DNA from: Akkermansiaceae bacterium
GTDB lineage: Bacteria > Verrucomicrobiota > Verrucomicrobiia > Verrucomicrobiales > Akkermansiaceae
Length of the DNA: 5,613 nucleotides
Direction of reading: 5' to 3'
Assembly (NCBI GenBank): GCA_029287105.1
Contig: JARFRT010000135.1
Coordinates: 1 to 5,613 of the forward strand
Made by a program: the position numbers and the translations under genes
The notes under the pieces: model-generated
Told to the model about the DNA's origin: nothing
Seen by the model: the letters and a program-made list of their open reading frames with translations, nothing else
Databases searched by the model: none
In this document: positions 1-5,613 of the stretch, piece after piece
Layout: each line of letters opens with the position of its first letter
Numbering within the stretch: position 1 is the stretch's first letter

Positions 1-2
1 CA

Positions 3-296
3 CAGATAATCGCGAATACTGTGAAAACCCAGTTTTCTGCTGTTTAGGTCACGGTAGAAAATGATGAAGCTGCGGGCTTTGTCATTTAGACGCCTAGTGG
101 AGGAAAAAAACGATTGGGGAATGTTTTGGTAACGGTAATAACCTTCGTTTCGCAGTACCTGTAGGCCCCTTTCACATGAGATGGCGATGGCTTCACTATG
201 GTTAATTTGCCGCCCTTGAGGGCAGACTTCTTGTCGCAGAGCAAGCCGACGATCAAAGGCCGCATTACCCTGATGCCGCTCGAGGCCGCCTGGCCA
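3..296 (-). CDS. Weak open frame running off the left edge, unrecognised, possible gene fragment
   Basis: On the minus strand there is no stop from the TGA at 297-299 to the left edge, giving about 98 open codons. I see no in-frame ATG, GTG or TTG, so if it is coding it is a fragment or uses a rare start. The part nearest the edge reads like protein, rich in Arg, Tyr, Phe and Asn (for example EGYYRYQNIPQ and FIIFYRDLNSRKLGF). I recognise no family. A 98-codon open frame can arise by chance in about 50% GC DNA, and an in-register plus-strand frame (198-377) overlaps it. At most one of the two is likely to be real. Confidence 0.2.
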
Positions 297-377
297 TCAC
301 CCCTGACAAAATGGTTCGGTCCGGCATCCGCGGAGGTGCCGGTGTTCCAGCCGTATTTCCACAGTTACGACCAGTAG
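198..377 (+). CDS. Weak 59-codon plus-strand frame, unrecognised, possible 3' gene remnant
   Basis: This frame opens at ATG 198 (the upstream in-frame stop is TGA 177-179) and ends at TAG 375-377. About 45 of 58 codons after the ATG end in G or C, which is more biased than the surrounding non-coding sequence and resembles a GC-rich coding frame. The peptide ends WPSPLTKWFGPASAEVPVF then QPYFHSYDQ. I know no family for it. All plus frames upstream of about 177 carry many stops, so any larger gene would be truncated here. No convincing Shine-Dalgarno sequence precedes the ATG. The minus-strand frame at 3-296 overlaps in direct register, so the third-position bias could instead reflect first-position bias on the other strand. 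Confidence 0.2.
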   Translation: MVNLPPLRADFLSQSKPTIKGRITLMPLEAAWPSPLTKWFGPASAEVPVFQPYFHSYDQ

Positions 378-465
378 GGCGATCAAGTAAGATCCGTGAA
401 CCGTAACTCAAATCAATAGGAGGTAATGAAGTTAGGTGCTGCAACTCGCCCACACTGGCGTAGCC

Positions 466-482
466 CCCCTCCTTTTGAGGGG
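466..482. other. Small GC-rich hairpin, not a clear terminator
   Basis: CCCCTC at 466-471 pairs with GAGGGG at 477-482 around a five-base loop, about 60 nt past the stop of the large minus-strand gene. Neither strand has a T-run after the stem, so it does not meet the usual intrinsic-terminator pattern. It could stabilise an mRNA 3' end or be chance. Confidence 0.25.
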
Positions 483-541
483 TAATGGAAAGTGCTAGGG
501 GCCTTGATACCGTCAGGGATCGACCCACTCCGTGGGCAAAT

Positions 542-3364
542 TTAGTTCATGCTGACCTTCAAGCGGATAAAGCGGCATGATCTTTCGGTGATCGGCACTA
601 CATCCCTTACCTTGACCAACCAGTGATCTCCTTCGTCTACAAGGGACACGATCGTAGTCAACGCAATCCATCCATCACCTGCCAGATCATCCCCGGCTTG
701 CACCGTAAAATTGACGTCCGAAGCGAACTTGTTTTTCCGATAAGTCAGCAGGAGGTAACCGTCCTCCTGCGATTGTTTAGGCATGAATTCCGCGCCACAC
801 ATGAAGGGATTGATCAACAGGGCATATTTGACAAGGTTTGCAATGCCGTCATGAGATGGATCTGAAAAATCCCCACAGACCGCCAGGTCCGCCAGCTGAG
901 CCGTAGTAAACACGCCTCTTTTCCATGAGCCATACGGCGTATTGTCAATGCTGATACTATAATCTGTCTTACTTCCATCTGGTGCTGTAACGGCAACAAT
1001 GATGCTGTTGTTTCCGATCGAGAGAGGGATTGGGGCACTCGGCATTCCAGACACAACGCCGCCACCGTTAACTGTGATTAATGCGAAGGCATCTGCTGAA
1101 ACCGGAGTAACAACAACGAAGGCAGTTCCATTGGGGACGTAGCCCGTATACGAAGTGATTGACGGCAGAAACGTCGGACTTAGAGCGGTTGAACTAACAG
1201 CAATATCTGTTAGTGATGCATCACTGCTGATGACCGCCGGCTGAAACTCATAGGCTCCAATATCACTCCACCCGATTCGGACGCGATTACGTTGGTCACT
1301 TGCCGGTGCCGCAGTATCGTCCCCATGATTGATCGCGGGACTCTGACTCGACAACTCGATCGTCATGGTCACCCCCCCATTTTCCGCTGGTGCTCCAGCC
1401 AATAAAGGGTCGGTATTGCTCCTACTGCTGCCCAAGGAAAAGATGATTGACCCGTCTGAACCGATATTATGGCCGTCATCAACAATACTTCCCAAGGAAT
1501 TGCTAGGCGTGCCATAGGCGACAATTGTATTTTTGAGTGTCAAGACACCGGAGACAACACGTGTATTGCCGCTGTTAGCAAAGCCAGAAGGACCTGATCC
1601 CCAAGTGGTGTATTGATAAGCCCCGGGTGAGCCTGGCGAGCCTCCATAGCCTCCGCTTGCTAAGCCACGCGCCACGGTCACATTAAGCAGGCTGATTTGA
1701 CCGGATGAGTTGTAAATAGAACCTCCCTCGCCGTCCCCCCCGATGCCGCCGCGACCGCCTTTCCCGCCAGGAACGGTTGTATAATAACCATCTTGTGGCC
1801 ATGGCAAATTATGCCATTGCCTATAACCATCAGCACCTCGACCGCCCGTTCCTCCAGAGCCACCCAATGCCCGATTATTGTTAAAAGTACCGTTGGTGAT
1901 AGTGATGATGCCTCCGTTATTACAGATGGCCCCGCCGTTGCCATGACCTCCGGCTCCTCCCATCCCCCCGTCCCACGTTCCATCTCCTCCGTTAACACCG
2001 TTCACCCCCATTGCTCCTGTCACCACATTATCCATAAAGGTGCAGCGGTTCAGCGTTAGGGATGCAAGTGCACCATCATTATAAATAGCTCCTCCCTTGG
2101 CCGCCCCCCCAGTACCACTCGATGCGACAACAGAGTTGCCACTGAATGTGCACTCGGAAGCAGTCACTACCCCCCCATTGTTGTAGATAGCCCCCCCAAA
2201 ATCGACACTCTGTCCATTTCTAACAGCAAAGCACTTCAAGCTTAAACGGACGCCTGGGTTGACGGTGAAAGCACGCACAGAGTTATCACCATTGATCGTA
2301 ATATCATGCCCCGAGGCATCGATGATCAAGTCAGAGGATATCACCTTGGTGGTACTGATGTCTATCGTGCCGTCACAATCAAAGACAATGAGACCGCTAT
2401 TACCTGACAAGGCTGCATCCAGGCTCGCTTCATCTGCCGCCAACACCGTATATGGAGGTGTCGGAGTAACTGTAAAATTGCCCGTGCTCGTGCCTGAACC
2501 GCTGGCGTTGGTCACAGATATCGTACCAGTAACCGCCGAATCTGGAACAATGGCGTCAATTTGAGTATCCGAGACAACAGTAAATGGGGCATCGACCCCA
2601 GCAAACGCGACAGCACTGGCGTTGGTGAAGTCTGTTCCCGTGATGGTGACGCTTGAACCAGTCACTCCACTTGTCGGACTGAAGCTCGCGATTGCAGGAG
2701 TTTCTTGAACAACACTGGTTATAAGGGATAGCGCAAGCTGGTCCAAGGTGACGGGCACATTTCCTGCATAGCCGTCATGGGTGGAGACGTAAACATTGAG
2801 AACACCGGGGGGAATGTTTGTTGTGATAACCCCGGCCTCAACAGCATCAACCTTAAACGTAACTGACCCCGGAGTCACGGCGATCTGATAGTCGTGCATG
2901 GTGTCGACTCTGGATGGAAGATCATATGTAGCGAGGCTCTCGACACCATCCTTGCGAACACGCATGCCCAAGCTTACGGCTGATATCGAATAAAACTCGA
3001 TCGCATTATCGGAATCGCCCCCCACCCTCAGACCACGAGGCTGTTTGTCGCCGTAAACGTTAGGATTCTCAGCATAAGTGGCGCCCCTGATATCGAGAAC
3101 CAAAGTCTGTCCATCGCGAGGGGCTGCGCCAACGATGGACCTTAGCCATGACAGATTCACGGTAGTTGTAGAAAAGACAAGCTGCCCGGCACCATTCTGA
3201 GCCAGTTGCCCGTCCCAAGTAAACTTGGCGGCATCCGGCAAAGATGCCGAGGCACCGGAAAAGTCGTCTTCCACCAGCATGGCTTCACTGGCCCATCCGT
3301 AGGATGACAAAAATATGATCATCCATGCCAGAACCACACAAAAGCGATCTCTGTTATTTTTCAT
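542..3364 (-). CDS. Exported multi-domain beta-helix surface protein with Pmp-like GGAI/FxxN repeats
   Basis: Numbering is from the ATG at 3364 (940 aa). Residues 1-28 form a signal peptide: basic MKNNRDR, hydrophobic core, then ...GWASEA. An ATG at 3394 would add ten residues before it; I prefer 3364 because it gives a normal signal peptide, but neither start has a well-spaced ribosome site. Domains in order: jelly-roll/LamG-like region (about 31-217); IPT/TIG domain (223-299, SFSPTSGVTGSSVTITGTDF); right-handed beta-helix (about 305-707) with GGAI/FxxN pairs at 390/407, 424/443 and 477/494, a degenerate GGSI at 547, glycine-rich loops, and a choice-of-anchor-Q-type tail (SPAINHGD...DIGAYEF); cadherin-like beta-sandwich (714-806); and a C-terminal module (811-940) with DGIANLVKYAL and LLLTYRKNKFASDV, typical of Verrucomicrobiota. 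There is no autotransporter barrel or PEP-CTERM motif. It is probably an adhesin or matrix-type exported protein. Ligand and anchoring are unknown, and no catalytic motif is visible. Confidence 0.85.
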   Translation of the reverse strand: MKNNRDRFCVVLAWMIIFLSSYGWASEAMLVEDDFSGASASLPDAAKFTWDGQLAQNGAGQLVFSTTTVNLSWLRSIVGAAPRDGQTLVLDIRGATYAENPNVYGDKQPRGLRVGGDSDNAIEFYSISAVSLGMRVRKDGVESLATYDLPSRVDTMHDYQIAVTPGSVTFKVDAVEAGVITTNIPPGVLNVYVSTHDGYAGNVPVTLDQLALSLITSVVQETPAIASFSPTSGVTGSSVTITGTDFTNASAVAFAGVDAPFTVVSDTQIDAIVPDSAVTGTISVTNASGSGTSTGNFTVTPTPPYTVLAADEASLDAALSGNSGLIVFDCDGTIDISTTKVISSDLIIDASGHDITINGDNSVRAFTVNPGVRLSLKCFAVRNGQSVDFGGAIYNNGGVVTASECTFSGNSVVASSGTGGAAKGGAIYNDGALASLTLNRCTFMDNVVTGAMGVNGVNGGDGTWDGGMGGAGGHGNGGAICNNGGIITITNGTFNNNRALGGSGGTGGRGADGYRQWHNLPWPQDGYYTTVPGGKGGRGGIGGDGEGGSIYNSSGQISLLNVTVARGLASGGYGGSPGSPGAYQYTTWGSGPSGFANSGNTRVVSGVLTLKNTIVAYGTPSNSLGSIVDDGHNIGSDGSIIFSLGSSRSNTDPLLAGAPAENGGVTMTIELSSQSPAINHGDDTAAPASDQRNRVRIGWSDIGAYEFQPAVISSDASLTDIAVSSTALSPTFLPSITSYTGYVPNGTAFVVVTPVSADAFALITVNGGGVVSGMPSAPIPLSIGNNSIIVAVTAPDGSKTDYSISIDNTPYGSWKRGVFTTAQLADLAVCGDFSDPSHDGIANLVKYALLINPFMCGAEFMPKQSQEDGYLLLTYRKNKFASDVNFTVQAGDDLAGDGWIALTTIVSLVDEGDHWLVKVRDVVPITERSCRFIRLKVSMN
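1714..2197 (-). repeat. Pmp/POMP-type GGA[I]...FxxN repeat region with glycine-rich loops
   Basis: This part of the large gene encodes GGAI-FSGN, GGAI-FMDN and GGAI-FNNN, then a fourth, degenerate GGSI without FxxN. The distance from GGAI to FxxN is 17-19 residues in the three complete copies, which suits successive turns of a right-handed beta-helix. Between the repeats lie collagen- or PGRS-like stretches such as GMGGAGGHGNGGAI and GGKGGRGGIGGDGEGG. The GGA[ILV]/FxxN pairing is the defining motif of chlamydial polymorphic membrane proteins, and related repeats also occur in other PVC bacteria and elsewhere. Confidence 0.7.
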
Positions 3365-3394
3365 AGGTTTGCCCCATCTTGCTTTGCCCGACAT

Positions 3395-3778
3395 TCCTGG
3401 CTATTAAGAGAATAGTTAGTCTCACCATCCTCATACACTATTGAGTGGCTAGCATTGGCTTGACGTCATTTACCCAATTGAGCATTGTCATAAAACAACG
3501 GGGCCTATCAACAAGCTATGCAAATTGAAACCTTAACCGCGCATATCCTGTTTTGTTTTCGAACGCCTTACAAGGGCTGCTGGTCGAAACTGTGATGCGG
3601 ATTTTTGGGAACGGTTAATCACGAGCAACTCTGATCTCCCGCCCTCCCAGGCAAGCTCACGAATCGCCTCTCCAGGAACTGCCATGCCTTTTAATCAGAG
3701 TGGAGGGAGTCCACTCCGACATTCATGTCATGGATGGCATCGGCCCAAAAACCAACTAGGTCGCCCTGAATGGATAGG
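3395..3778. other. Intergenic gap between plsC and the large surface-protein gene
   Basis: No credible open frame lies in these 384 nt. The stretch should hold the promoter of the large minus-strand gene, but I cannot identify a convincing -35/-10 pair. It contains a perfect 8-bp palindrome, TGACGTCA, at 3461-3468, about 95 nt upstream of the preferred start, which could be a regulator site or chance. It also contains a hairpin at 3698-3716. The gap length suggests the large gene is transcribed separately from aroA-cmk-plsC. Confidence 0.5.
3698..3716 (-). terminator. Possible weak terminator hairpin downstream of plsC
   Basis: GAGTGGA (3698-3704) and TCCACTC (3710-3716) form a perfect 7-bp stem with a five-base loop, about 62 nt after the plsC stop codon. 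On the minus strand the stem is followed by TGATTAAAAGG, which has no uridine tract, so this is at best a weak or factor-assisted terminator. Position is the main support. Confidence 0.25.
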
Positions 3779-4387
3779 TTACATCTCCAGCTTGGCAATC
3801 TCCGCCATGATGCGGTCGGAGATTTTTTGGTAGTCGTCCCGACCCTTCGCCTTGAGTTCCTCGGCGGTGAAAGTGATCGGGTCACCGATCACGAGCGTGA
3901 TCGGGCAGAATCTCATTTTGCCGGACCCGCGCGGAAGGGCTTGGCGGGCGCCGAAGATGCGGACCGGTTGGACGGTGGCTTTGCTCTTGGCCACGATAAG
4001 TCCGGTTCCCGCCTCGGCGGCGCCCAACTCCCCGTCCAAGGTGCGCGAACCCTCGGGGAAAACAACCACCTGGTTTCCCTGCTTCAGAAGTTTGATGATT
4101 TTCTTCAGGCTCGTCATATCCGGCCGATCCTGATCGATGGGAATGGAGTTCAGTCGAGGATACAGCCAGGCTCCGAATCCGCGGAACAGGGTTTTGCGGG
4201 CGAGGTAATAAATCTCCTTGTCGTAGGCAATTCCGACAAGTGGCGGGTCGAGAAAACTCTCGTGGTTCGAAGCAATCAACACCGGCCCTTCGGTAACAAG
4301 TTTCTCTTTGCCAATGACCCGATAGGAAAAGAAGCAGACGAAACACATCTTCCACAGAGTATGACAGAACCAATAAATTGTTTTCAT
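3779..4387 (-). CDS. plsC: 1-acyl-sn-glycerol-3-phosphate acyltransferase (PlsC/LPLAT family)
   Basis: This 202-residue protein belongs to the lysophospholipid acyltransferase family, which acylates lysophosphatidic acid to phosphatidic acid at the cytoplasmic membrane face. The family blocks are in order: NHESFLDP with the catalytic H42-x4-D47 (motif I), ARKTLFR at 63-69 (motif II), FPEGSRT at 110-116 (motif III, glycerol-phosphate binding), and the proline of VQPVRIFG at P141 (motif IV). The N-terminal hydrophobic stretch around 4-22 could be a membrane-associating helix. The length suits a short PlsC. The ATG at 4387 lies 30 nt after the cmk stop without an obvious Shine-Dalgarno sequence, and co-transcription with cmk is likely. 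Acyl-donor specificity cannot be read from the sequence, and a paralogous LPLAT with another acceptor is possible. Confidence 0.93.
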   Translation of the reverse strand: MKTIYWFCHTLWKMCFVCFFSYRVIGKEKLVTEGPVLIASNHESFLDPPLVGIAYDKEIYYLARKTLFRGFGAWLYPRLNSIPIDQDRPDMTSLKKIIKLLKQGNQVVVFPEGSRTLDGELGAAEAGTGLIVAKSKATVQPVRIFGARQALPRGSGKMRFCPITLVIGDPITFTAEELKAKGRDDYQKISDRIMAEIAKLEM

Positions 4388-4417
4388 AGGATGATCAAAT
4401 GGGCGTTCTAAAAAGGG

Positions 4418-5080
4418 TTAGGCGGGGAGACCCTGGGATCGGAGCGTGTCGAGTGCTGTCTCGACTACTTCATCAATATCCATCTCCGAGCTATCAATCA
4501 CAGTGGCCCCCTCGGCAACCATCAGCGGGGATGCCTTGCGTTTGCTGTCCTCGGCATCGCGCTGGCTAACAACATCGGCCAAGCCCTCGGCGGAACGTCG
4601 GGCGAGGCGCACTTCCTCGGAAGCATCAATGTAGAGCTTATACGGGGTATTCGGAAACACCACAGAGCCAATATCGCGCCCCTCCATCACCAAGCTTCCC
4701 AGGGTCAGGTATTCACGCTGTTTGGCAACAAGCAACTCGCGCACCTCAGGGATGGCGGCCACCTTGGAGACGCGGGCATTCACCGGATCCTGCCTCAGAG
4801 CTTCCCCCGGGTCCATGCCGTCGATGAGGATCGTTGACCCCCCGTTGTTGACACCACAGCTGAGTTCAATCTCAGCAAGCATGGCTTTGACGGCCTCGGG
4901 ATCAGCGGCATCGACGCCTTTCCGGATCGTTGCCCAGGCAATGGCACGGTACATCGCCCCGGTGTTGATCATAATCAGGCCGAGGCGCTCGGCCAGGCGG
5001 CGCGCCACCGTGCTTTTACCGGACGCGGCAGGCCCGTCAATGGCGATCGCAAAATGGCGGGTAGGTTTACAGTCGGACAT
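4418..5080 (-). CDS. cmk: Cytidylate kinase (CMP/dCMP kinase)
   Basis: The enzyme phosphorylates CMP and dCMP with ATP in the cytosol, recycling nucleotides from RNA turnover and lipid metabolism. Counted from ATG 5080 it has 220 residues, close to the usual 220-230. It shows the P-loop GPAASGKST (16-24), NTGAMYRA (39-46), the monophosphate-binding region with SKVAAIPEVRELLVAKQRE (105-123), MEGRDIG (132-138), and the arginine-rich lid stretch RDAEDSKRKASPL (174-186). A TTG at 5089, directly after the aroA stop, would add three residues (MIF). It has an AGGT at 5101-5104 with about 11 nt spacing, whereas the ATG lacks a well-placed site, so the start is uncertain by nine bases. It sits between aroA and plsC in an apparent operon. 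Confidence 0.95.
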   Translation of the reverse strand: MSDCKPTRHFAIAIDGPAASGKSTVARRLAERLGLIMINTGAMYRAIAWATIRKGVDAADPEAVKAMLAEIELSCGVNNGGSTILIDGMDPGEALRQDPVNARVSKVAAIPEVRELLVAKQREYLTLGSLVMEGRDIGSVVFPNTPYKLYIDASEEVRLARRSAEGLADVVSQRDAEDSKRKASPLMVAEGATVIDSSEMDIDEVVETALDTLRSQGLPA

Positions 5081-5089
5081 AAAAATCAA

Positions 5090-5557
5090 TTACTTGGGTG
5101 ACCTGCCATTTTTGATGGAGGAAAGGTGAACGGCAAAGCCCGGGTAAGAGGTGTCGATGCACTCCGTATTCTTGATAACGGTCTCCCCCTGGGCAAAAAG
5201 CCCCGCGATGGAAAAGGCCATGGCAATCCGGTGGTCGCCGAAACTATCCAACTCGGCGCCCTTGAGCGGTTTTCCGCCGGTAATTTCCATGCCGTCCTCG
5301 AACTCCTCGAGTTCACCCCCCATGGCGCGCAGGTTTTCCGCCACCGTGGCGATGCGGTCGCTTTCCTTGACCCTGAGTTCCTTGGCATTACGGATGATCA
5401 TCCGGCCTTGCGCCAGGGCACCGGCGACGGCGAGGATGGGAATCTCATCAATGAGATTGGGTATCTCCTCGCGTTTGACTTCGGTGCCATGCAGCGACTG
5501 CCCCATGATCTCAACATTGCCATAAGGCTCACCGTGCTCCTCCGAGATCACCACGTC
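5090..5557 (-). CDS. aroA: 3-phosphoshikimate 1-carboxyvinyltransferase (EPSP synthase), C-terminal part only
   Basis: EPSP synthase joins shikimate-3-phosphate and phosphoenolpyruvate in the sixth step of the shikimate pathway. Only the last 155 residues are here; the family is about 430 long. Numbered from the first genuine codon at 5557, the visible motifs are LIDEIPILAVAGAL (35-48), where D37 aligns by motif with the E. coli catalytic Asp313; LRVKESDRI (61-69), with K64 and E65 matching Lys340 and Glu341; and FGDHRIAMAFS (106-116), with the conserved DHR. The end reads TSYPGF rather than the KTFP of E. coli, as in many Gram-positive-type (class II-like) enzymes, though class cannot be settled from half a protein. 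The frame stays open to an ATG at 5599, but codons beyond 5557 are adapter sequence. The stop TAA is at 5090-5092, ten bases before the preferred cmk ATG. Confidence 0.95.
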   Translation of the reverse strand, partial: DVVISEEHGEPYGNVEIMGQSLHGTEVKREEIPNLIDEIPILAVAGALAQGRMIIRNAKELRVKESDRIATVAENLRAMGGELEEFEDGMEITGGKPLKGAELDSFGDHRIAMAFSIAGLFAQGETVIKNTECIDTSYPGFAVHLSSIKNGRSPK

Positions 5558-5613
5558 CTGTCTCTTATACACATCTGACGCTGCCGACGATGTTAGCACA
5601 GTGTAGATATCGG
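5558..5613. other. Illumina Nextera adapter read-through (assembly artefact)
   Basis: The Tn5 mosaic end CTGTCTCTTATACACATCT occupies 5558-5576 exactly, followed at 5577-5590 by GACGCTGCCGACGA, the rest of the reverse-complemented Nextera Read 1 transposase adapter. Positions 5591-5600 (TGTTAGCACA) have the place and length of a 10-nt i5 index. Positions 5601-5613 match the start of the reverse-complemented P5 oligonucleotide at 12 of 13 bases. On the minus strand this translates to MLTSSAASDVYKRQ, which contains the peptide SAASDVYKRQ known as a contaminant at contig edges. Biological sequence therefore ends at 5557. Confidence 0.98.

Larger units (their letters stand above)
1..541. other. 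Left flank without a recognised gene
   Basis: This is the 541 nt downstream of the large minus-strand gene. It holds two weak competing open frames (3-296 minus, 198-377 plus), an isolated strong Shine-Dalgarno-like AGGAGGT at 418-424 (plus strand), and a small hairpin at 466-482. There is no T-tract terminator next to the large gene's stop codon at 542-544. I see no tRNA, no repeat array and no insertion-sequence ends. Confidence 0.6.

Noticed and set aside
426..482. A short plus-strand peptide (MKLGAATRPHWRSPPPFEG) after AGGAGGT
   Set aside because: Only one base separates the Shine-Dalgarno sequence from the ATG, which is too close for normal initiation, and the peptide has no supporting context.
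265..528. An 87-residue minus-strand frame just past the large gene
   Set aside because: It has no recognisable domain, low-complexity Arg/Pro-rich composition and no ribosome site. It overlaps two other weak frames and is probably chance.
1678..1998. A 106-residue alternative minus-strand frame inside the large gene
   Set aside because: It is a shifted frame through the glycine-rich repeat region, while the main frame gives coherent domains on both sides.
1714..2197. A CRISPR array or tandem DNA repeat as the explanation for the repetitive C-rich stretch
   Set aside because: There are no constant-length identical repeats with spacers; the repetition is at protein level within one continuous open frame.
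3395..3480. A sigma-70 promoter for the large gene
   Set aside because: Candidate hexamers such as TTGGGT at 3474-3479 (minus) lack a -10 element with acceptable match at 16-18 nt spacing.
3770..4411. A 213-residue open frame on the plus strand
   Set aside because: It lies antisense to plsC, whose catalytic motifs are unmistakable; the frame is open because of the codon composition of the opposite strand.
5558..5576. A Tn5-like transposon end
   Set aside because: The engineered mosaic end is followed by sequencing adapter and P5 sequence, so it is a library artefact and not a natural insertion.
5558..5599. An aroA N-terminal extension beginning MLTSS with a start at ATG 5599
   Set aside because: These 14 codons are the translated Nextera adapter and index; the real gene continues beyond the contig.

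Overview
The window looks like one short metagenomic or draft-genome contig from a bacterium of the Planctomycetota-Verrucomicrobiota-Chlamydiota (PVC) group, most likely Verrucomicrobiota of the Opitutales/Puniceicoccales kind. Three things point there: the gene order aroA-cmk-plsC; a C-terminal module with the 'DG-x-x-NL-x-KYAL' and 'LTYR-x(5)-ASDV' pattern familiar from verrucomicrobial exported proteins; and Chlamydia Pmp-like GGA[I]/FxxN repeats in the large exported protein. The assignment is inference, because no rRNA or full phylogenetic marker is present.

Layout. All confident genes lie on the minus strand, so transcription runs from high to low coordinates. From the right: 5558-5613 is not biological but Illumina Nextera adapter read-through. 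Then come the C-terminal 155 residues of EPSP synthase (aroA, 5090-5557), cytidylate kinase (cmk, 4418-5080) and a 1-acyl-glycerol-3-phosphate acyltransferase (plsC, 3779-4387). These three are packed tightly enough to be one operon of housekeeping genes for chorismate synthesis, CMP/dCMP phosphorylation and phosphatidic acid synthesis. After a 384-398 nt gap without a clear gene comes a single large gene (542-3364) for an exported multi-domain surface or secreted protein: signal peptide, jelly-roll-like domain, IPT/TIG domain, glycine-rich right-handed beta-helix with Pmp-type repeats ending in a 'choice-of-anchor Q' type tail, a cadherin-like beta-sandwich, and a verrucomicrobial C-terminal module. 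The left 541 nt hold no recognised gene. Two weak open frames on opposite strands overlap there, and either could be a gene fragment.

The most notable points are the adapter at the right edge, which creates a false aroA start; the Pmp-like repeat architecture; and five separate seven-G tracts inside the coding strand of the surface-protein gene. Tracts of that kind could be slippage-prone, although they may equally be a by-product of Gly-Gly codons. I found no CRISPR array, tRNA, rRNA, natural insertion sequence or wholly new system.
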